A stretch of 64,000 nt of DNA from Hylemonella gracilis (GCF_004328645.1 NZ_CP031395.1:521501-585500); one strand, 5' to 3'; positions 28,136 through 38,504 are shown, counted from the first letter of the stretch. Notes: a model not told the origin generated them from the sequence alone. Program-made: numbers and translations.

Positions 28136-28477
28136 TCATCGCCCCACCTCGGGGGACAGCAGCAGCCGCTGGACCACCTTGCCTTGCTTCAAGTGCGATT
28201 CGACGATTTCATCGATGTCGTTCAGGTCGACGTAGGTGTACCAGGTCTCCTCGGGGTAGACCACGGCCACCGGCCCACCGGCACAACGGTCCAGGCAACC
28301 GGCCTTGTTGACGCGCACCTGGCCCTTGCCGGACAGGCCAGCCTCATGCACCTGTTTCTTGCAATGCGCGAAGGCCGCCTCGGCCTGGTGATCACCACAG
28401 CTGGCCTCGCCATTGGCGCGCTGGTTGAGGCAAAAAAAGACGTGATGCCGGAAATAGGACGGGGGCTTGTTGCTCAT
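28136..28477 (-). CDS. thioredoxin-like [2Fe-2S] ferredoxin
   Basis: A 113-residue protein with the fold of NuoE-related and Azotobacter FeSII-type ferredoxins. Cluster cysteines are in FFCLNQ, ASCGDH and the pair GCLDRCAGGP. The segment RVNKAGCLDRCAGGPVAVVYPE is highly characteristic. It probably carries electrons in the cytoplasm; the partner is unknown. It lies in a minus-strand run with the VanZ protein (57 bases upstream) and the hydrolase (25 bases downstream). Confidence 0.88.
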   Translation of the reverse strand: MSNKPPSYFRHHVFFCLNQRANGEASCGDHQAEAAFAHCKKQVHEAGLSGKGQVRVNKAGCLDRCAGGPVAVVYPEETWYTYVDLNDIDEIVESHLKQGKVVQRLLLSPEVGR

Positions 28478-28534
28478 GAACAGAATTCTAAGAGTCGCTT
28501 GTAAACCCCGGCCCGCACCCCACGTCGCGCTTGC

Positions 28535-29722
28535 TCAGGCACCAGGCATTCCGTGCCGCGAATCCTGCCATTCGCGCCGCTCTCGCCAGACCCGCATCAG
28601 CACATAGGCCAGAACTGCGTAGGGCCAGAGCCGGGCCAGCCAGATTGTCACCCCATGAAAGCGGATGAAGCGCCCCTGCTCCCACACCTGCAGGTTGTGC
28701 GCGTAATAAGGTCCGGTGGGCGCATGGTTGATCAGACTCAGGAACACGCCCAGCAGCACCAGCAGCAAGGCCGCGGCCACGCGAACGGGCACGCGCAGCA
28801 GGAGCAGGGCGAAGACCGTGGCGAGCACCAGGCCTGCCTGCACCGGCGTGTTCAACCAGGTCCAGGCATGCACGGGGCTGTAACTCATCGCGGCGGACAA
28901 CAGGTTGGCGCCCAGAGCCGCGGCCAGCAATGCCAGCACGAACAAGGCCCGGCGCTTGAAGGCCCGGATGACGCAGTAACCCAGCAGGCAGGGAATCAGC
29001 ACGCCCAGCACCACGCAGGCCCATACCATCAGCGGCGCGAGCGGCGCCACGCCCAGACCGTTGCCCGCGACGCCGGTACCAACCGTCGGCAGAGGTGGCA
29101 ACCAACCCAGCCATGGCGTGCCCTGCAGCAGGCTGCGCAATCCTGATTCGGTCTGCTCGTACACCTGCCCCAGGCCGAGCGGAACGGCGCTGGGCGCCAG
29201 CAAGGCGCAAGGCCACAGGGCCAACAGCACCAGGGCGCCACGCGCCTCGAGCACGAACCAGCGGGCGCGAAACCGACCCCAGCGATCCAGCGCCCCCAAG
29301 CGCTCCAGCAAGGCGGCGGCAAGCGCCCCCAGCCAGGCTCCACCCGTGTTCAGAACCCAGTCCACGTTGGAGGCCACCCGCAGGGGCAGATAGGCCTGCA
29401 TCGACTCCATCAGCAGGGACAGCAAACAGCCCGCCAGGGTGGCACCGCCGACCGCCCAGCCGGCCCAACCGACCACGCCCTCCCCCTGGCGCGTGCGCAG
29501 AGCCCCAAGCGCGAGCAGAAAACCCAGCGGCGCGTAACCCAGCACATTGGCCCACAGGTCAAACGCCGTCCAGTACTGAGGCCAAGGCGCGAGCACGAAG
29601 CCCAGGGGCAGCGGACCTTGGTCCCGCCAGCCCTCGAAGGGATACAGGCTGGCGTAGACCACCAGCACGACGTACATCCCGCCGAGCGGCCAGGCCGAGG
29701 TCTTGTGCCGGTTGTCGGACAT
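28535..29722 (-). CDS. VanZ-family membrane protein
   Basis: A 395-residue polytopic protein with about ten helices. The N-terminal third (residues about 20-130) is a VanZ-like domain with FDLWANVLGYAPLGFLLALG and the SLLMESMQAYLPLRVASNVDWVLNTGGAW stretch typical of the family. The C-terminal part adds several helices without a recognised domain. Family members are linked to cell-envelope traits, but the biochemical role is unknown. It lies 29 bases after hemJ. Confidence 0.75.
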   Translation of the reverse strand: MSDNRHKTSAWPLGGMYVVLVVYASLYPFEGWRDQGPLPLGFVLAPWPQYWTAFDLWANVLGYAPLGFLLALGALRTRQGEGVVGWAGWAVGGATLAGCLLSLLMESMQAYLPLRVASNVDWVLNTGGAWLGALAAALLERLGALDRWGRFRARWFVLEARGALVLLALWPCALLAPSAVPLGLGQVYEQTESGLRSLLQGTPWLGWLPPLPTVGTGVAGNGLGVAPLAPLMVWACVVLGVLIPCLLGYCVIRAFKRRALFVLALLAAALGANLLSAAMSYSPVHAWTWLNTPVQAGLVLATVFALLLLRVPVRVAAALLLVLLGVFLSLINHAPTGPYYAHNLQVWEQGRFIRFHGVTIWLARLWPYAVLAYVLMRVWRERREWQDSRHGMPGA

Positions 29723-29751
29723 GCTTGTTCAGGGAGATGGAAGCGCGTGCC

Positions 29752-30180
29752 TCAGAAAGGCTTGACCACCACCAGCACCACGGCCGTCAGCAGCAGCAGC
29801 ACCGGCAGTTCGTTGAACCAGCGGTACCAGACGTGACTGCGCCGGTTCTCACCGCGACGGAATTTGCGCAGCAGCGCCCCGCAGGCATGGTGATAGCCCA
29901 GCACGAGCAGCACAACCGTCAGCTTGGCATGTAGCCACCCATTGCCCGGCCCCTTGCCGATGCCATAGCCCAGCCAGAGCCACAGACCCAAAATGAGCGC
30001 GGGCACGGCCAGTAGCGTGGTGAACCTCAGGAGCTTGTTCGCCATCATGAGCAGGCGATCCCGCTCGGCCTGGGAATCAGCCGGCACCTGGGCCAGGTTC
30101 ACGAAGATGCGGGGCAGGTAGAACAGGCCGGCGAACCAGGCCGCGACGAAGACGATGTGAAAGGCTTTGATCCAGAGCAT
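29752..30180 (-). CDS. hemJ: protoporphyrinogen IX oxidase HemJ (CopD-like membrane protein)
   Basis: A 142-residue four-helix membrane protein starting MLWIKAFHIVFVAAWFAGLFYLPRIFV, the standard HemJ opening including the conserved histidine at residue 8. The conserved lysine appears in WLHAKLTVVLLVLGYHH. HemJ oxidises protoporphyrinogen IX in bacteria lacking HemG or HemY. Its position next to hemB, divergent across 389 bases, supports a haem-synthesis role. Confidence 0.87.
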   Translation of the reverse strand: MLWIKAFHIVFVAAWFAGLFYLPRIFVNLAQVPADSQAERDRLLMMANKLLRFTTLLAVPALILGLWLWLGYGIGKGPGNGWLHAKLTVVLLVLGYHHACGALLRKFRRGENRRSHVWYRWFNELPVLLLLTAVVLVVVKPF

Positions 30181-30261
30181 GATTGCAATCCATTGGCGCC
30201 ACGAGCCGCATCGCGGTTTGCAGCGCAGACTAACTTTGCCATCGGCAATGTTATGCCGGAG

Positions 30262-30292
30262 CTAAAAAAAAACCCCGGCACAAGCCGGGGTT
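30262..30292 (-). terminator. rho-independent terminator of the small RNA upstream of hemB
   Basis: AACCCCGGC (30271-30279), loop ACAA and GCCGGGGTT (30284-30292), with about nine T following on the minus strand. Confidence 0.85.
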
Positions 30293-30377
30293 GCAAGCCT
30301 TTTTTGCTGTCACACATCAAGGCCCCGCTCAGGGAGGAAAAGCGGGGAGAACGCAAGGTCCTCGGGCGCTAATCTAG
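30262..30377 (-). ncRNA. predicted small RNA divergent from hemB (anti-hemB-like)
   Basis: A minus-strand unit without an open reading frame of note. TTGTAC (30412-30407) and TATTCG (30389-30384), 17 bases apart, form a promoter. A hairpin CCCCGCT/AGCGGGG (plus 30323-30347) displays the loop TTTTCCTCCC, complementary to Shine-Dalgarno sequences. A perfect terminator (AACCCCGGC/GCCGGGGTT, 30271-30292) is followed by a T-run. No protein gene on this strand needs that terminator. I recall a Burkholderia small RNA called anti-hemB located next to hemB; homology is inferred from position and was not computed. Ends are approximate. Confidence 0.6.
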
Positions 30378-31571
<1,194 letters not shown>

Positions 31572-31587
31572 GGCGGGGCGAGCCACC

Positions 31588-32703
31588 ATGCGCGTCTTCC
31601 ACATCGGCCCCGGCAGCGTCTCCGAGAGTGATCAGTTGCCGTCGGCACTGCCGGAGGCCAACCAGGGCGGCTTCGTGTGGGTGGCGTGCGCGCGGCGCGA
31701 GTTCGAGGTCATGCAGGCCCAGGTCCAGGCCATGCTGCAGTCCCTGTGCGGCGCGCAGTTGGTGGACCTGCACCTGTCGGACCTGCTGAACAAGCAGCTG
31801 CCCTCGCACTACGACTACACCTCGCAGTACGACTTGTTGGTGTTCCGTCGCCTGGCCGCCGGCACGCGCGAAACGGACATGGAACACCCCGGCGAGCCCC
31901 TGCACGCGCCGGTGCGGCACAGCGGGCCGCCCGTGCTGCGCCGCATCGACACCAGCCCCGTGGGCTTCGCCGTGTTCGACCGCCTGCTGCTGACCGTGCA
32001 CCCGGCCGACTGCGCCGTGCGCGACAGCTACGCCGCGCGGCTCTACATGGCCGCCGCCGACACGCGCGGCGGCAGTGCCCGCCTGCCAAGCAGTCCGCCG
32101 GATCTGATGCTGCGCATCGTCAACCAGATGGTGGACGGTTACCTGGACCTGCGGCGGGAACTCACGCGCCAGCTCGACCATTGGCAGGCTGAACTGCTGA
32201 GCCCTCGCACCCGCTTCAACAACTGGAGCGCGCTGCTCGACGCGCGGCTGTCGCTGCACCACCTGGACGAGATCTGCGAGGACCAACGCGCGGCCATGCA
32301 GGACTGGATCGCCGCCATCACCACCTGGGCCATGCCGACGGACGCGGGCGGACGGCAGGAGCGCGAACTGCTGCTGGTGCGTAGCCGCGACGTGCTGGAA
32401 CACATCGAGCGCGTGGTGCACCACGTGCGCCGGCTGGAGCAGAGCGCGGAAACGGCGGTCCAGATGCACTTCAACGTGCAGAGCAACCGCACCAACGACA
32501 TCATGCGCACGCTCACGGCGCTGACCGCGATCTTCCTGCCACTGAACCTGATCACCGGCTTCTTCGGCATGAATTTCGATTTCCTGCCGCTGATCCACAA
32601 CACCGGTGGCATCTGGTGGGCGGCCGCCATCATGGGCCTGGCTGCCATTGGGCTGGCGCTGTTTTTCTGGCGCAACCGCTACCTGGATCGCGAACGGCGC
32701 TGA
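31588..32703 (+). CDS. CorA/ZntB-family divalent cation transporter
   Basis: A 371-residue protein with a large cytoplasmic N-terminal domain, a long helical stalk and two C-terminal transmembrane helices. The pore signature GMN occurs in LITGFFGMNFDFLPL; the second helix is AAAIMGLAAIGLALFFW and the tail is basic. CorA proteins move Mg2+, ZntB relatives move Zn2+; the two cannot be separated safely here. It lies 16 bases after hemB, whose enzyme is metal-dependent, so co-transcription is plausible. Confidence 0.9.
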   Translation: MRVFHIGPGSVSESDQLPSALPEANQGGFVWVACARREFEVMQAQVQAMLQSLCGAQLVDLHLSDLLNKQLPSHYDYTSQYDLLVFRRLAAGTRETDMEHPGEPLHAPVRHSGPPVLRRIDTSPVGFAVFDRLLLTVHPADCAVRDSYAARLYMAAADTRGGSARLPSSPPDLMLRIVNQMVDGYLDLRRELTRQLDHWQAELLSPRTRFNNWSALLDARLSLHHLDEICEDQRAAMQDWIAAITTWAMPTDAGGRQERELLLVRSRDVLEHIERVVHHVRRLEQSAETAVQMHFNVQSNRTNDIMRTLTALTAIFLPLNLITGFFGMNFDFLPLIHNTGGIWWAAAIMGLAAIGLALFFWRNRYLDRERR

Positions 32704-32718
32704 GCAGCGCCACGCCCT

Positions 32719-33378
32719 TCACTGCGGGCCGGCACCGGCCTTGAGCCGCTTGAGCAGGTCCCCCACCAGCTCCAGGCGCAGCAAGGGGCTCTCCACGGCC
32801 AGGAACTTCTGCTTGAGCTGCGGGCTCACGGGCAACACGTCGCACCAGCGGTAGGCCAGCCAGCCACAATCGTCCCACTGCAGCGGCGGCTGGATGGGCA
32901 GCACATCGTCGTGACCGGCCGCGTCGGCCCGCAGGCCGCGGTACAGGCGCTGCAGGTCATCGCGCAAAGGGTACAGGTCCTGCGGCACGGGCACGGCCGT
33001 CGCTTCGTCGAGCAAATCGCAGGCACCGATCCACAAGCCATGCTTCAACTGCTCGCTGCCTTGCAACTGGAACCGCCGTCCGCCCCGGCACCGGATCAGC
33101 ATCAGCCCCGGTTGCGGGCGTTCGAACACCTCGATGTGCGCCAGGGTGCCGATGTCGTGCAGGACTTCCACGGGCGCTTCGGTTTCGCCGGGCGCGGGCG
33201 CGCGCCGTACCTCGCTGCCCTGGCGCAGACAGACCACGCCGAAGGGCACTTTTTCCTTGTGGCAACGCTGGATCAGGTCCAGGTACCGCACTTCGAACAC
33301 ACGCAGCGACAGCATGCCACCCGGGTAGAGCACGGACTGCAGCGGAAACAGCGGGATCTGGGTGGAAGCCATGGGCAT
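32719..33378 (-). CDS. LON peptidase substrate-binding-domain protein
   Basis: A 219-residue stand-alone LON N-terminal-type domain with IPLFPLQSVLYPGGMLSLRVFEVRYLDLI at the start and VPFGVVCLRQGSEV after it. There is no ATPase or protease domain. The role is unknown; such proteins are widespread in proteobacteria. The start may be ATG 33378 or the in-frame ATG 33372. It lies 19 bases after the amidohydrolase gene. Confidence 0.85.
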   Translation of the reverse strand: MPMASTQIPLFPLQSVLYPGGMLSLRVFEVRYLDLIQRCHKEKVPFGVVCLRQGSEVRRAPAPGETEAPVEVLHDIGTLAHIEVFERPQPGLMLIRCRGGRRFQLQGSEQLKHGLWIGACDLLDEATAVPVPQDLYPLRDDLQRLYRGLRADAAGHDDVLPIQPPLQWDDCGWLAYRWCDVLPVSPQLKQKFLAVESPLLRLELVGDLLKRLKAGAGPQ

Positions 33379-33397
33379 GCGGCCGTGAAGACTGGGT

Positions 33398-34387
33398 TCA
33401 GGGCTGGCTCAGCTGGAACAAGGCCGCGCCATTGTCCCAGGCGATGCGACGCGCGACGTCGGGCGGCAAGTCGGCCAGCCAGCCACGGTAGTCCCGCATC
33501 AGTTCCCCATAGCTTTCCCAGCGGGCGTTGATCCAGGTGTCGGAACCGATCAGAAAGCGGTCGGGAAACTTCAGCAGCAAGTCTCGCCATTGCGGACACA
33601 ACTGTTCGCCCCCACGCTCGCGCACTGCGTGTCGCTCGCTGCCCCCCGAGGGGACTGGCTCACCTTGGGACGGTCCGGCGGTGAGCCGCTCGCCCCGCGT
33701 GGCGGAGCAGACCAGGCCGGGACGGTAGGACAACTCGCCCATCAGCCCCGGGTATTTTTCCAGCAAGGCCTGCACCCGTGCCGAGGAAGGCCCTCCGATG
33801 CCCGTGTGCGCCCAGATCAGACGCGCCCCAGGTGCATGGGCCATCAGCAAGTCGACCGCGGTGTCGTCCACGTGAGCCAGCACGGCCAGCCCGTGCTGCT
33901 GCGCGTAAAGCATGAGCTTCTTCGCGACCGGACCATTGGCGTTGGCACTGTCATACAGATGAAATTCGCCGATGCCGCGGTACGGTCCTGCCGCCGTGCC
34001 CCGCGCGTGCTCCTCCCGCACCATGGCGTAGATGCTCTCATCCTGGTGCCAGGTTCCGTAGTCCATCCGGTTGCGGTAGAGGCGGATGAAAGGCACGACG
34101 GTGATGCGCTCCTGCACCTTCGAATCGGCGTGAGCGCGTGCCAGCATCCGGGTGCCTTCATTCGGGCGGCTGTTGGCGATGACAGCACGCACGCCGTTGT
34201 CGCGCATGCGGTCCAGCACATCGTTCAGGGGATGCGGCCCGTCGTAGGCCTCGACGTTGTAGTGCAGATGCGCGTCGAACAGCGGGCCGGCGTAGCCATG
34301 CTGCGCAACGGCCTCATTGGCCCACGCCGCGGTGGCCAGGCCCAGCCAGGCCAGCTGCGTCAGCACTCTCCACCGCATGTGCGCCAT
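33398..34387 (-). CDS. exported amidohydrolase-family protein with an in-frame repeat insertion
   Basis: A 329-residue amidohydrolase_2-type TIM-barrel protein. A signal peptide ([20 protein letters not shown]) precedes the metal motif FDAHLHYN; later ligands are in [18 protein letters not shown] and [10 protein letters not shown]. Between [10 protein letters not shown] and [14 protein letters not shown], about residues 224-260, lies a stretch encoded by a Comamonadaceae-type repeat and unlike any amidohydrolase sequence. The frame is kept. The enzyme may still fold because the insert lies in a loop, but activity is uncertain. ATG at 34387 is chosen for the signal peptide. It follows the dienelactone hydrolase gene by 25 bases. 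Confidence 0.82.
   Translation of the reverse strand: MAHMRWRVLTQLAWLGLATAAWANEAVAQHGYAGPLFDAHLHYNVEAYDGPHPLNDVLDRMRDNGVRAVIANSRPNEGTRMLARAHADSKVQERITVVPFIRLYRNRMDYGTWHQDESIYAMVREEHARGTAAGPYRGIGEFHLYDSANANGPVAKKLMLYAQQHGLAVLAHVDDTAVDLLMAHAPGARLIWAHTGIGGPSSARVQALLEKYPGLMGELSYRPGLVCSATRGERLTAGPSQGEPVPSGGSERHAVRERGGEQLCPQWRDLLLKFPDRFLIGSDTWINARWESYGELMRDYRGWLADLPPDVARRIAWDNGAALFQLSQP
33607..33712. repeat. palindromic dispersed repeat inside the amidohydrolase gene
   Basis: GGCTCACC (33657-33664) pairs with GGTGAGCC (33680-33687), and CCCCC/GGGG surrounds 33643-33653. The block CTGCCCCCCGAGGGG followed by CTTGGGACGG is one I recognise as a common intergenic repeat in Comamonadaceae. Here it interrupts a coding region while keeping the frame. 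Boundaries are estimated from loss of amidohydrolase similarity. Confidence 0.6.
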
Positions 34388-34412
34388 GGCCTGCCCCCTG
34401 CCCTGTGTCGTG

Positions 34413-35102
34413 TCAGCCGAGGTGCTCGCCCAGGAAGGCGAGCGTGCGCTCGCGCGCCTGCCGGGCCGCGTCGGCGTCGTGGGCCGCGCGGTGGTCGCAA
34501 TTGAAGCCATGGTGAGCAGGGTAGAGGAAGACTTGCACCTCGGGATGCGCCTTCTTGAGCGCCTCGACGCCGTCCAGGGGCACGTAGCTGTCCCTGTCGC
34601 TGAGGTGCGCCATCACGGGCACGCGCAGCGTCGGCGCCAGCTCCGCTGGTTGTGTCATGCCCCCGCCGTAATAGGGCACGGCGGCACTCAGGCCTTTGAG
34701 CTGGCTCGCGGCGCGCCAGGTCAGCAGGCCGCCCCAACAGTAACCAACCATGCCGACCTTGCCCCCGCTCTCCCGGGCGACGTAATCCACCGCCGCCTGC
34801 AAGTCCTGCAAGACGCCTGGCGCGGGCAGGGCTTCCACCGCGGCCTTCAGACCCATGCCCTGCTTCATGTCCGCTTCCGTGTAGCCGAGCTCCACGTCGG
34901 GCTGAACGCGGTGGAAGGTGGCGGGGGCGATGGCGAGGTAGCCCGCCGCCGCATACCCGTCGGCCACTTCGCGGATATGCCGGTTGACGCCGAAGATTTC
35001 CTGCACCACCACGAGCGCGCCCCTCACCTTGCCCGCGGGGCGGGCCAGGTAGGCGGGGATGGATTGGCCATCGGCGGCCTGAAGATCGATGAACTGTCCC
35101 AT
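34413..35102 (-). CDS. dienelactone hydrolase-family protein
   Basis: A 229-residue alpha/beta hydrolase. The catalytic cysteine lies in [13 protein letters not shown], the aspartate in [10 protein letters not shown] and the histidine in [37 protein letters not shown] is the diagnostic early block. Family members open dienelactones in chloroaromatic degradation or cleave other lactones and esters. ATG at 35102 matches the usual N-terminus MGQFIDLQ. It is divergent from the SDR gene 83 bases away and precedes the amidohydrolase by 25 bases. Confidence 0.9.
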   Translation of the reverse strand: MGQFIDLQAADGQSIPAYLARPAGKVRGALVVVQEIFGVNRHIREVADGYAAAGYLAIAPATFHRVQPDVELGYTEADMKQGMGLKAAVEALPAPGVLQDLQAAVDYVARESGGKVGMVGYCWGGLLTWRAASQLKGLSAAVPYYGGGMTQPAELAPTLRVPVMAHLSDRDSYVPLDGVEALKKAHPEVQVFLYPAHHGFNCDHRAAHDADAARQARERTLAFLGEHLG

Positions 35103-35138
35103 GGGGCGACTCCTTGGATTTCCGGTTGTCAGGTTGTA

Positions 35139-35159
35139 TCTCGACAATGGTATCTTGTC
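35139..35159. promoter_or_regulatory. inverted repeat between the dienelactone hydrolase and SDR genes
   Basis: The arms CGACAA and TTGTCG flank a TGGTATC centre in the 83-base divergent gap, with TATCT repeated at both ends. It is positioned where an operator for both genes would sit. No regulator gene is adjacent. Confidence 0.35.
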
Positions 35160-35185
35160 GCCCTCGCATGCGCAGGGGACTACAC

Positions 35186-35932
35186 GTGACACAAGTTCTG
35201 TTGGTGACAGGCGGCGGCCGGGGCATCGGCGCCGCCACGGCCTTGCTGGCCGGACAACGTGGCTACGCCGTGGCCGTGAACTACACGGCCGACGCGGCTT
35301 CGGCCTCGTCCGTGGTGGAGCGCATCCGAGCCGATGGCGGACGGGCCTTCGCCGTGCAGGCAGACGTCTCGGACGAAGCCCAGGTGCTGGCCATGTACGC
35401 CCGAGTCGACCGGGAGCTGGGCCTGCTGACGGCCCTGGTGAACAACGCGGGCGTGGTGGACAGCAGCCAGCGGGTAGACGAGCAAAGCCTTGCGCGCTGG
35501 CAGCGCATGTTCGCCATCAATGTGTTTGGCACCCTGCTGTGCTCGCGCGAGGCGGTCAAGCGCATGAGCACAAGGCATGGCGGCCAAGGCGGCGCCATCG
35601 TCAACCTCAGCAGCGTGGCCGCGCAGCTCGGCGGCGCCGGCCAGTACGTGGACTACGCGGCGGCCAAGGGCGCGGTGGACACGTTCACCCGAGGCTTGGC
35701 GCGCGAGGTGGCGACCGAAGGCATCCGCGTCAACGCGGTGCGCCCCGGCGTCATCGAGACCGACATCCACGCCAGCGGCGGCCAGCCGGACCGTGCCCAG
35801 CGCATGGCGGGCATGATTCCCATGCAGCGGCCCGGCACGGCACGGGAGATCGCCCAGGCCATCCTCTGGCTACTTTCAAACGAAGCCGGCTACGCCACCG
35901 GCGCCGTGCTCGACGTTTCGGGAGGTCGCTGA
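35186..35932 (+). CDS. short-chain dehydrogenase/reductase
   Basis: A 248-residue NAD(P)-dependent SDR. The cofactor loop is TGGGRGIG, followed by NNAGVV; the catalytic serine is in NLSSVAAQL and the tyrosine/lysine pair in YVDYAAAKGA. The C-terminus ends TGAVLDVSGGR, as in the glucose-dehydrogenase/FabG-like branch. GTG at 35186 is chosen because an AGGGGA box lies 6 bases upstream; an in-frame ATG at 35168 lies before that box. The substrate is unknown. Confidence 0.85.
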   Translation: MTQVLLVTGGGRGIGAATALLAGQRGYAVAVNYTADAASASSVVERIRADGGRAFAVQADVSDEAQVLAMYARVDRELGLLTALVNNAGVVDSSQRVDEQSLARWQRMFAINVFGTLLCSREAVKRMSTRHGGQGGAIVNLSSVAAQLGGAGQYVDYAAAKGAVDTFTRGLAREVATEGIRVNAVRPGVIETDIHASGGQPDRAQRMAGMIPMQRPGTAREIAQAILWLLSNEAGYATGAVLDVSGGR

Positions 35933-35949
35933 CACCAGCGCGCAACCCC

Positions 35950-36576
35950 ATGGATTTCAAAGCGCTCATCACCCTGCTGGCCGTGGTCAACCCGCTGTCG
36001 GCCCTGCCCTTTTTCATCCACTACACCGAGGGCTACACCAAGGAGCAACGCCGCCGCACCATCATGATCGCGGCGCGCACGGTCTTCATCGTGATCGCGG
36101 CCAGCGCCCTGCTGGGCTTGCACGTGCTGGCCTTCTTCGGGATTTCACTGGCCAGCTTCCAGGTCGGCGGCGGCATGCTGCTGCTGACCTCGGCGCTGTC
36201 CATGCTCAACGCCCAGCCTGCGGAGGCGCGCTCGAACGCCAGTGAGATTGAGGACTCGGCCGCGCGCGCCAGCATCGCCGTGGTGCCGCTGACGATCCCG
36301 CTGCTCACGGGCCCGGCCACCATGTCGACCGTGGTGATCTACGCCGACAAGGCCCACACGGTGCTGCAGCACGCCACGCTGATCTTCTACGGCGCCGTGG
36401 TCGCCCTGGCCGTGCTGCTGTGTTTCACGCTGGCCGAGCGCATCGCCCGCCGCCTGGGCAAAACCGGCATCAACGTGATGACCCGCTTGATGGGTCTGGT
36501 GCTGGCCGCCATCGCCGTGGAGATCATGTCCGACGGCCTGGTGCAGTTGTTTCCGGCGCTGGCCGGACGCTCATGA
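35950..36576 (+). CDS. MarC-family integral membrane protein
   Basis: A 208-residue protein with six hydrophobic helices. It contains AVVNPLSALPFFIHYTEG at the start, SFQVGGGMLLLTSALSML in the middle and IAVVPLTIPLLTGPATMSTVVIYA in the second half, all family signatures. The function is not established, despite the historical link with multiple antibiotic resistance. It lies 17 bases after the SDR gene on the same strand. Confidence 0.88.
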   Translation: MDFKALITLLAVVNPLSALPFFIHYTEGYTKEQRRRTIMIAARTVFIVIAASALLGLHVLAFFGISLASFQVGGGMLLLTSALSMLNAQPAEARSNASEIEDSAARASIAVVPLTIPLLTGPATMSTVVIYADKAHTVLQHATLIFYGAVVALAVLLCFTLAERIARRLGKTGINVMTRLMGLVLAAIAVEIMSDGLVQLFPALAGRS

Positions 36577-36603
36577 GAACGTCCGGTCGCGTACGGTACG
36601 CGC

Positions 36604-37929
36604 TCACCAACCGATCGCCTTGGGCAACCAGAGCGCGATCTGCGGATAGAAGAACACCAAGGCCAGCGTGATCGCCTGCATCGCTATGAACGGCACCACG
36701 CCCTTGTAAATGTCTTTGATCGTCACCTCGGGCGGTGCCACGCCTTTCAGGTAGAACAGCGCCCAACCGAAGGGCGGCGTCAGAAAGGACGACTGCAGGT
36801 TGACCGTGATCAACATGGCCAGCCAGACCGGGTCCACGCCCTGGGACAGCAGCACCGGCATGAAGAGCGGCACGGCGATGTAGCTGATCTCGATCCATTC
36901 GATGAAGAAGCCGAGCACGAAGATCAGCGCCATCATGAACCAGATGTCGCTGTTCACGCCACCGGGCAGCAGCTCGAACAGGTCGGTGATCAGATCCTCG
37001 CCGTGCAGGCCGCGGAAAGCCAGCGCGAAGACCTGGGCCGTCATCAGGATGAGCATCATCATCGCCGTGATCTTGCTGGTCTCCAGCGCCACCGCCTTGA
37101 GCATCTTCAGCGTGAGGCGCCGCGCCCCGGCCGCGATCAGCACGGCGCCGACTGCACCCATGGACGCCGCCTCCGTCGGCGCGGCAATGCCCCCGACGAT
37201 GGAACCCAGCACCGCCACCACCAGCATGATGGGCGGCACCACGACCTTCCAGAAGCGTTTCCAAAGCTCGCCCCGGGAGACCGCGTCACGCTCGTCCTGC
37301 GGAATAGGAGGCATCAGCGCCGGGTTCATCCAGCCCCGCACCAGCAGGTAGATGATGTACACCGCCGCCAGCAGCATGCCCGGCCCTACGGCCGCCGCGA
37401 ACAGGGTGCCGACCGAGAGCTGCATGATGTCCGACAGCAGGATGAGGATCAGGCTGGGCGGGATGATCTGCCCCAGCGTGCCCGAGGCACAGATCGCGCC
37501 TGCGGCGATGCTTTTGTCGTAGCCGCGCTTGATCAAGGTGGGCAGCGTCAGCAATCCCAACGTGATGACCGTCGCACCCACGATGCCCGTGGTTGCCCCC
37601 ATCAGCACGCCGAACAGGATGATGCCCACGCCCATGCCGCCGCGCACGCCGCCAGCGATGTGACCCATGACGTCGAGCAGATCGTCGGCCAGGCGCGACT
37701 TCTCCAGCATGACACCCATGAAGACAAACAGTGGAATCGACATCCACTGGTAGCCCGCCACCACGCCGTAAAAGCGCGCGGGCAGCAGGGCGAACAGCCC
37801 ATCGCCAAAACCCAGGTAACCGAAGACGAAACCCGTCACGGCCAGGGTCGTGGCCACCGGCACGCCGATCATCAGCAGGGCAAAAAAGCTGACCAGCATC
37901 AGAATCGCGTAGGTCTGCGGTTCAAACAT
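36604..37929 (-). CDS. TRAP transporter large permease (DctM type)
   Basis: A 441-residue polytopic protein, the transport subunit of a tripartite ATP-independent periplasmic transporter. It has about 12 helices plus reentrant loops. Family motifs include FMGVMLEKSRLADDLLDVMG and CASGTLGQIIPPSLILILLSD. It uses an ion gradient to drive uptake of the ligand carried by the binding protein. It overlaps the small permease gene by 8 bases. Confidence 0.93.
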   Translation of the reverse strand: MFEPQTYAILMLVSFFALLMIGVPVATTLAVTGFVFGYLGFGDGLFALLPARFYGVVAGYQWMSIPLFVFMGVMLEKSRLADDLLDVMGHIAGGVRGGMGVGIILFGVLMGATTGIVGATVITLGLLTLPTLIKRGYDKSIAAGAICASGTLGQIIPPSLILILLSDIMQLSVGTLFAAAVGPGMLLAAVYIIYLLVRGWMNPALMPPIPQDERDAVSRGELWKRFWKVVVPPIMLVVAVLGSIVGGIAAPTEAASMGAVGAVLIAAGARRLTLKMLKAVALETSKITAMMMLILMTAQVFALAFRGLHGEDLITDLFELLPGGVNSDIWFMMALIFVLGFFIEWIEISYIAVPLFMPVLLSQGVDPVWLAMLITVNLQSSFLTPPFGWALFYLKGVAPPEVTIKDIYKGVVPFIAMQAITLALVFFYPQIALWLPKAIGW

Positions 37930-38467
37930 GGCCGCCCTTTCCCGTTTCGTTCACCGTCGCCTTGCCATGCTCAAGGTAAAGCCTCAGCAACGCGCCCACA
38001 GATTGCAGCGCCACCAGCACATACCCCAGCGGAATGAGCGACTTGATCGCCCAGCGCCAAGGGATGCCGCCGGGATCAGGCGAGGTCTCGTTGATGCTCC
38101 AGGACTGGGCCACATAGTTGAGCGACAGCTTGACGAAGAGCAGGGACACCACCAGCATCAGCAGCACCGACACCACGTCGACCACGAATTTCGCGCGCGG
38201 TGAATAACCGGCGTAGAACAGGTCGACGCGCACGTTGTCGCCACGCTGCAGGGCGTAGCTCATGCCCAGGAGAATGAGGGCGGCCAGCAGGTGCCACTCC
38301 AGCTCCTGCGCCCAGACCGAGCCGAAGCTGAAGAGGTAGCGCAGCAACACATTGGTCGCGACCAATCCGATCATGAGCAGCGTCACCCACAGGGTGAGAC
38401 GGCCGACGCCGTCGATCAGCGACTCGATTCCACCCACCAGGCCCACCGGGCCTTTCCTTCCGTTCAT
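37922..38467 (-). CDS. TRAP transporter small permease (DctQ type)
   Basis: A 181-residue four-helix membrane protein. It contains ATNVLLRYLFSFGSVWAQELEWHLLAAL, the conserved DctQ region, and GDNVRVDLFYAGYSPRAK. ATG at 38467 is preferred; an in-frame start 15 codons earlier would add a non-conserved stretch. It lies 37 bases after the binding-protein gene. Confidence 0.9.
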   Translation of the reverse strand: MNGRKGPVGLVGGIESLIDGVGRLTLWVTLLMIGLVATNVLLRYLFSFGSVWAQELEWHLLAALILLGMSYALQRGDNVRVDLFYAGYSPRAKFVVDVVSVLLMLVVSLLFVKLSLNYVAQSWSINETSPDPGGIPWRWAIKSLIPLGYVLVALQSVGALLRLYLEHGKATVNETGKGGHV

Positions 38468-38504
38468 GGCGGCTTTCCCCTTGGTCACGCACGCGTCTCC
38501 CGGA

